The notes beneath the pieces were generated by a model. The model did not search any database. It saw nothing but the letters and a program-made list of their open reading frames with translations, and was not told where the DNA came from. Below are positions 56,171 to 64,000 of a DNA stretch of 64,000 nucleotides, in pieces. The DNA lies in assembly GCF_041146395.1 (NCBI RefSeq), contig NC_091006.1, forward strand, positions 4,470,001-4,534,000, given 5' to 3'. Position 1 is the stretch's first letter, and every line of letters starts with the position of its first letter. The position numbers and the translations under genes were made by a program. Source of the DNA: Eulemur rufifrons. Taxonomy: Eukaryota; Chordata; Mammalia; Primates; Lemuridae.

Positions 56171-58110
56171 AGCTGTCTGCTTAGGAACAGGATGAAGCTA
56201 GATCCCTAAAACACTCCCAGCAAGTCCTGGGAGCAGGCACCCTAAAATCTCACCCAGGAAAAGGAAAAGGATGAGAGGCCCACGTGACCACAGGTTCACC
56301 CAGCTGGGAAAAGGTGTTCTCGCCCTTACTTCCAATGGAGAAATGAAGTCTGGATAGTAAAAGACCAAGAAAACTGAATGGGGACTAAGACAGAAATTGC
56401 CAGGGGGATTATGCCAGTTGAGGTGGTGAGGCACCAAGCGGAACTGGTCATCCTCATCAGAGGAGAGAAATGTCCTGGTACTCAACTAGCCTACGACGTG
56501 ACAGTCCCCAAGCTGTGAGCGGGTGCCTGGGGGTTTCCCTGCTGTCGCCTCATCTTCGTGTGGCTGGAGGACACTCTGAAGCTTCAAGAGCCTGCGAGAG
56601 CATTTCCCGTCCAGGGAGGGCAGAGTGGAAAGTCTGCTGTGGATGGGAGAGGAGTTGGGGGAGGGCGTCGGGGGCAGAGTCGGAGCAGGAGTCAGAAAGC
56701 CACAGGCTGGGAAATCTGACACATAGAATCTTTCCCCTGATCCGGGAACTGCACTGATATTCCATTAGGGAGTGGAAAGGAGGCACTAACTGGTGTTTCA
56801 AAGAAGCAAATGATAGATGCTAAGTAGGTTAAAGCTGGGGAAAAGGCAGCTAAAATCAGGGAGATATCTCTCCCTAATTTTTCTCAACGCAAGCAGAACA
56901 TTTTCAGAGAGCCTCGCCTACTCTCCTCCACATTTGTCTTCCTCTCTGCCAAGCCCGGCGGCCTCATCCATGTCCTCAGCTGAACGCTGCCGGAGCGGCC
57001 ACCGCTGCCCTTCCAAGGCAGCTGCAGGCCCCGGCCCCTCTCTGATGCCTTTGGGCAAAGGAAAGCGTTGCTAGTCCCGCCTCTTCGTCCACAGCAGCAT
57101 CCTCTGTGGTCTTGCCTGGACCGGGACTGCGGGATGCAGCACGGTGGGCTTTCTGGACACAGCAGGCCAGACACAGCTGCATGGCGGCGTTGCTCTCCTC
57201 CATGCACCGTGTGGGGTGGCCGCGGCCTCGGCAGCTGGACTCCTGGCTGCTATCCCACAGCCCTATGGTTGATTGAGTTTTAAAACTGGAAAATAAATGG
57301 CATCGTGTCAAAGAAGATACAAATAAAAGTCATCTAAATTTTGTCCAGTGTTAGCTGGCTGGGATGCTGCCTCACAGGATGCTCAGAGCTGGTTTTGTGT
57401 TCCTACGACAAAACTGACGGCTGCTCTTGGAACTTGGCTTGAGTTATGTTTATCCAACCCGAGGAGCGACTCCAGGGGTCACAGAATCAGACGATAGAAC
57501 CAGTCATAGAACCAGTGTGGCTGGTGGCACTGCTTTGCGTGGTACATTCTTTCCCATCTGCTGAGGTTTTTCTGAGAAGGCCAGACAGGAGGTTGCAAGC
57601 TAGAACGTGCTCTTCCTTAGGAGCACACCGGGCCTTGGGGACGCAATGCAAGGGCTGCAGGATCGGGGAAGGGGTATCTGCAAACGTTTCAGAAGAACAC
57701 TTTGGAAGATACGACCAGTTTCTCCACTTAGTCAAAAAGTCTGCTTTTTAACAGCACAATGCATGCAGACTTCTTTGCAGCCAAGTGTAATCATTTGACT
57801 AAGTTTTGGCTAATGAGTTACATGCAGAAGTGTTCTGTGGAACTTCTGAGAAGTCTCTTAAATAGAGAAGCGGTAAATGCTGCTTTTCTCCCTTCATTCT
57901 GCTGCCAGGAACACAGATGTGATGACCAGAGCTCCAGCTTCCCTACTGAGCTGACCACGAGGACAGGGGTCACCGTAGGCCTGCAGGGCAGGCAGCTAGA
58001 AGGAGGACGGCTCCCCGAAATCTCCCTGGGGCTGCCCAAGAGAGTTGGCAAACTAAAATTTCTATCTTCAGTTTTTGGTGACCTTTTAAAAGGAGGGTGT
58101 TCCAATGGAA
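56171..58110. other. Intergenic, no recognised gene
   Basis: This is unique-looking sequence. I saw no conserved coding pattern and no clear repeat. Confidence 0.45.
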
Positions 58111-58196
58111 TTAGAAAAACTAGAAAGCAGTACCCCAGAAAATTCTAGAAAATTCTAGAAAAACTAGAAATTAGAAAAATTAGAAAGCAGTACCCC
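58111..58196. repeat. Local duplication with 60-bp period
   Basis: TTAGAAAAACTAGAAAGCAG plus TACCCCA at 58111 recurs at 58171 with one change. Between the copies AATTCTAGAA is also repeated in tandem. Confidence 0.85.
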
Positions 58197-60835
58197 AAAG
58201 GGAACCGTAATTTGGTCTTAATCTTCCCTTCGGTTCCACTCCACCCATCCCTTGTTTTCCCTCTAGCATTTGAGATGGTCAATACCCGTCTAAGTGGGAG
58301 AAGTCAGGACAGTGCTTATCCTGGGGCTGGGGAGTCCGCTGACTGAGAGGGGCACAAAGGGACCTCTAGGTGCAGAAAATGGCCTCTATCTCCACCCGCC
58401 TGGTGACACACAAACGACAGACATGTTGCTGTTCATCAGGCTGCAGCCCGAAGGTGAATGCACTTCCCCGTAGGAATGTCACACGTTAATAACAACGATG
58501 TATAAAAGCCCTCGCTGCAATCCCACGCCTTTTTATGGCCACCATGGACATTTTAGTCTCAGAGGTATTTTTCTCCCCGTATTTGCTACTCACAATTTGC
58601 ATAATTTTGGTACTGTCCTCTTTTTCCTCACCCACAGAAGCCCGGATGTGTCAGGCTGGGAAAGCACCAACTTCCCCAGCCTGCCTCGCAGCTGGCGGTG
58701 GCAGGAGACGCAGCCCTCGCCACAGAGAAGCGAGCAAGAGGCCGGGGAGTAGGGCTTCTAGGAAAGCTGTAATTTTCTTGATTAGAAAAGGGATAGAGCC
58801 AGGTCTTACACATCTTTTGCTCTCTGTCCTCCCTGCCCCTTTTCTCTGCTCAGAATGCAGATTCCTCTTATGACCAGGAAGCGAAAGCCACGCTCGAGGG
58901 GTGCGGCGCGGGGGCCAGAGGAGGCTGAGCTGCGGACCACTGACCCTGAGCGGCTGCGCTAATACCGGGCTCCCCGTTTCTTCCATGTTACATGAGAAAA
59001 ATCAATCGCTATGTGTTGAAGCCCCGATTATTTGGGTTTCCAGGCACATTTGACAATCCTCAATGGAGATATAAAGCTTTTAGCCTTATATATGGCAAAG
59101 ACTTCCAGAGACAGGAGGGGGCTTTCGTGTGCTAATTCACTGTGGCTTTGTATCGTGGAGTAGCAAGGGTTCAAGGCAAAAAAAAAGAAAAAAAGAAAAA
59201 CTCCCAAAATACCTCCAAAATTCCAAAATTAAGAGAGCATGCCCCATCCCGCCTTTTCCTGCTAACAGTCTTCACTGCATCCTACGGGGCCAGAATTCTG
59301 CTAGTGTGGACAGGGTTCGGGGAAGATGACGCAACACGAAGAGGATATTGGTTCATGTAAACTTTCCTGAGAGCTGGTCTTAAAGTATTATGTCAGCTGC
59401 ATCACTGTTTCCCAATCTATTTTTAACCAGTTGCTGCTTCTGATAAACGTAAACTTTTATTGTCTAGTTTGTATTACGAAAACCAGGGCTTTTCCCTGTC
59501 CTGAAAAACTTCTAAGCATTTTCAAACCACGTGTTCTACCGTCTTCCCCTACCCCGACCCAAGAGTCTCCGATACCCTCCCCGCACCTCTTAAGAATCAG
59601 CAGTCTAAGACTGAAGTTTCCTAGGTTCTGCAAACCGGACAGAAACCCTGGAAACCCACAAGCCCTAGGGGAAGATCGGTCACATAGGCGGCAGAAGCAG
59701 TGAGGGGAGGACAACGGAGGGAAGGCCGGGCCCGGGAAAGGGAGGCGGCACAGCCAGCTTCACCCTCCACTTGGCGCGGCTTGTGCAGGACCAGCCGGCA
59801 CCTGACTGCAAGCGCATCCTGCTCTCCCACGGGAATCTGCACCACGTCCGCTTCCAGAAACGCTGTGCCTTTCCTCCCCTGCTCAGTCGACACCGAAAGT
59901 CAGCCCAAGGAAACCACCAGCTGCCTTCTGGACTTTTCCAAGGGCGGCATGAGCCCATGAAAGCTACCCAGTGGGCCTGACTGAACGCTGGGGGGGAGGG
60001 CTCCTCAGTCCTTTCCCTGGTCTGAGGGTCATCTCTGCAGGGACAGCAGATGGAGAAAGTCAGGGAGGAAGGAAAAGGTCAGGCAACCTCTCCCGAATTC
60101 TGGGAATAAAGGAACAGTCCTTCTCCCAAACTCTTATTTCTGTTTCACAATCAAATCCAGATCCTTACAAACATTCAGCCATAAAAACTGAGCAACACAG
60201 TAAATTTGGTAGAGAGAAACAGTAAATGGCATCTGCCCTGTATTCCCCGTGTATCCAAATGTTTAGAGACAGGGGAAGGACTGGTGATAGATCACATCAT
60301 GTGGGATCTGGGGTCAGAGTGGGAACAGGAATACGCAAAAGGCTGAGAGTGGCTTGGTTCTTGGGAGTCTGGGGTTGAGGGTCATTCCTTCCTGGTTTCA
60401 AGGAAAGAGTGAAGGCCAGCGGCGAGAAGGCTGGCGACCACACAGTCACTCCCCGTGGGAAGTTGTTGACATGCTCTCACACTCGTGCCTGGTCCCTTAT
60501 GTCTTCCTCTGTGGGATCTACAGACTTCCGGGGGCTGCCAGGGGAGCCGGGTCTAACCTAGACCCTCACAGTAGAGTGCGGAGCATAGCGAGGTGGCGAA
60601 GACCATGAACTCTACAGCCAAGCAGCCTGCGTTCCTCCATTTACCAGATGTGTTACTTCAGGCAAATTCCTTAATGTCTCTACCTCTTAGCTTCCTCATC
60701 TGTAAACGAGGATGAAAGTGCTAACCTCCGAGAACATTTTTAGGGTTAAATGAGTTCGTAAACTTCGTAAAGCTCTTCACACGGTACCTGACCCACAGTG
60801 TCACAGAATGGATGGGCAATAAGTGTTGTCTAGTA
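58197..60835 (-). repeat. Intergenic with an antisense MIR near its end
   Basis: The interval is mostly unique. At about 60610-60830 the plus strand shows GTTACTTCAGGCAAATTCCT, TAGCTTCCTCATCTGTAAAC and GGGTTAAATGAGTTCGTAAA, the reverse complement of MIR. Confidence 0.6.
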
Positions 60836-61040
60836 TATTCATTTCCTATGTCTGCTGTAACAAATTGCCACAAACCTGGTGGCTTAGAACAACAGAAATT
60901 TATCCTCTCACAGTACTGAAGTCCAGAAGTCTAAAACCAATATCGCTGGGCTGAGATCAAGGGGAAGGGTCTCCCGATTTCTCCCACTTTTGTCTCTGTC
61001 CCACTGAGAAACCCAGAGGGCCTTGACGGCTCTGCAACCC
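60836..61040 (-). repeat. MLT1-class LTR fragment, antisense
   Basis: CTATGTCTGCTGTAACAAAT, CCTGGTGGCTTAGAACAACA and GAAATTTATCCTCTCACAGT are the reverse complement of the MLT1-type LTR 3' end. It is a decayed, non-coding retroviral LTR. Confidence 0.65.
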
Positions 61041-61239
61041 GGCCAGCTGCATGTTTCCCCGCAGACTTGAACTCAAGCTGGGGCCTTGAACGTTCCCAGG
61101 CACTGATGAAAGGGTCTAGGCTGTTGTCCGCAACACTGAAATAAACTAGCCCCGGCCCTGAGCCAAAGTCCTTAAACCCTCCTATAAACTCCGTAGCCTG
61201 AACGCTTCCTGGCAGACACGCCTGGGCCCTAAGTGACTT

Positions 61240-61720
61240 CCCACTGCTTAAGAGTGGAATCCCAGCTCTTTATCGTGACCAGTGAGGTGCTAGAGAGCCC
61301 CGTCTCCTCCTGTGGCCGCCGTGGCCGCCACGCTCCGGCCGCACTGGCCTTTCGGTTCCTCTCCCACAAAGATGCTTCCTGCCTTGAGCTTGCCAATTCC
61401 TCCGCCTTGACCGCTCTTCTGCTGAAATCTCGCACAGCCCCTTCTCAGAACTCAGCTCAACTCAGGTCATAGCTCTGTGGTCATCTCAGAAGCCCCCACC
61501 ACACCCAAATCCCATCACCGGCTTCATTTGCTCCACAGTGTTTGCTATGGAATAATCACTCCTATATTCAGATTTACTTGTTTATTGTCTACTCCCTCCA
61601 CTAGAATGTAACTTCTATCTACAAGTATGAGATCACATCACCATTTTTTGACCCTGATATCTCCAATGCTTGGCCCAGACCCTGGCCTTTCCTAGGGCAT
61701 AGATACATATTTGAATGCAA
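61240..61720 (-). repeat. L2 LINE 3' region, antisense
   Basis: GCACTGGCCTTTCGGTTCCT, GCTTGCCAATTCCTCCGCCT, CCTCCACTAGAATGTAACTT and CTCCAATGCTTGGCCCAGAC are the reverse complement of the L2 3' end. Confidence 0.75.
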
Positions 61721-62179
61721 CAATAGCTCTTTGTTTCTTGTTAGTGCCACTGTTGATGAAATATTTCATGCCTCTTCATGTTAGAATATTTATTTTATAT
61801 CTTTTCCTTCCTCGTATTAGCCAAGGAGGATCTATCCCACAAAGTTTTGTGGGCCTGAAGTATCAATCCTGAGCACGAGGAAAAACCCCTGTGGCTTTTG
61901 CCAGGAGTGCCTTAATCCACAGGAGAGTTCTCAAGTGATCACTGGCTGGGATTTCTTATCAGCTCCTGGAAAAAGATAAACGAGGCGTCTGAGGACGAAT
62001 ATCTCTGAGCTTTCAAAAACTGACGTCTTTCCATTCTAATTTGTCCATTTCCCTGTCCATTCATCCTCCAGGAAATGGTTATCAAGTGCCCAATATGTGC
62101 CAGGCTCCGTGCCAAGCCCTGGGTGTACCACGGTGAGCAAAAGAGCCAAGTCTCTACCTTCATAAGGGGAGGTGGACTT

Positions 62180-63427
<1,248 letters not shown>

Positions 63428-63428
63428 A

Positions 63429-64000
<572 letters not shown>

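Overview
This is a nuclear genomic window from a primate, most likely a Malagasy lemur (strepsirrhine). The evidence is the repeats. Alu elements are dense, and several carry a long AT-rich middle segment (AGAAAGAAATTAT, then TATATATAGAAAAA) between the two arms, together with TAATCCTAGCACTCTGGGAG in the left arm. I know both from strepsirrhine Alus, not from human or other haplorhine subfamilies. Genus and species cannot be read from the sequence.

The genes match the order of human chromosome 19q13.1: MAG, CD22, FFAR1, FFAR3, all on the plus strand. Positions 1-2381 hold the last exons of MAG (end of the fifth Ig domain, membrane segment and long cytoplasmic tail) plus the 45-nt alternative exon that makes the short isoform. 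Positions 2710-17348 are intergenic, dominated by an antisense L1 block of about 7 kb (about 7.6-14.7 kb) interrupted by two Alus. Positions 17349-25838 hold the complete CD22 coding region in 13 coding exons, with the poly(A) signal at 26467. FFAR1 is a single coding exon at 30200-31081, and FFAR3 is a single coding exon at 36348-37322 with a probable upstream non-coding exon. A Tigger DNA transposon split by an Alu lies between the two receptors. From 37.4 kb to the end I see no protein-coding gene, only L1, L2, MIR, MLT1-like and Alu repeats, a 26-bp minisatellite, and a dispersed repeat I cannot name. FFAR2, the next gene in human, is not in the window, and there is no second FFAR3 copy (GPR42 in human).

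MAG and CD22 are neighbouring sialic-acid-binding Ig-like lectins (Siglec-4 and Siglec-2), acting on myelin and on B cells. FFAR1 and FFAR3 are paralogous class A GPCRs for long- and short-chain fatty acids. They are two unrelated tandem families side by side, not a pathway.

I found no previously undescribed system. The points most worth checking are a 7-residue gap in the second extracellular loop of FFAR1 that removes a glycosylation sequon, extra N-glycosylation sequons in the ligand-binding domain of CD22, conservation of the short-MAG exon, a short FFAR3 tail, and a dispersed unnamed repeat downstream of FFAR3. Comparisons with human and mouse proteins are from memory and need alignment.
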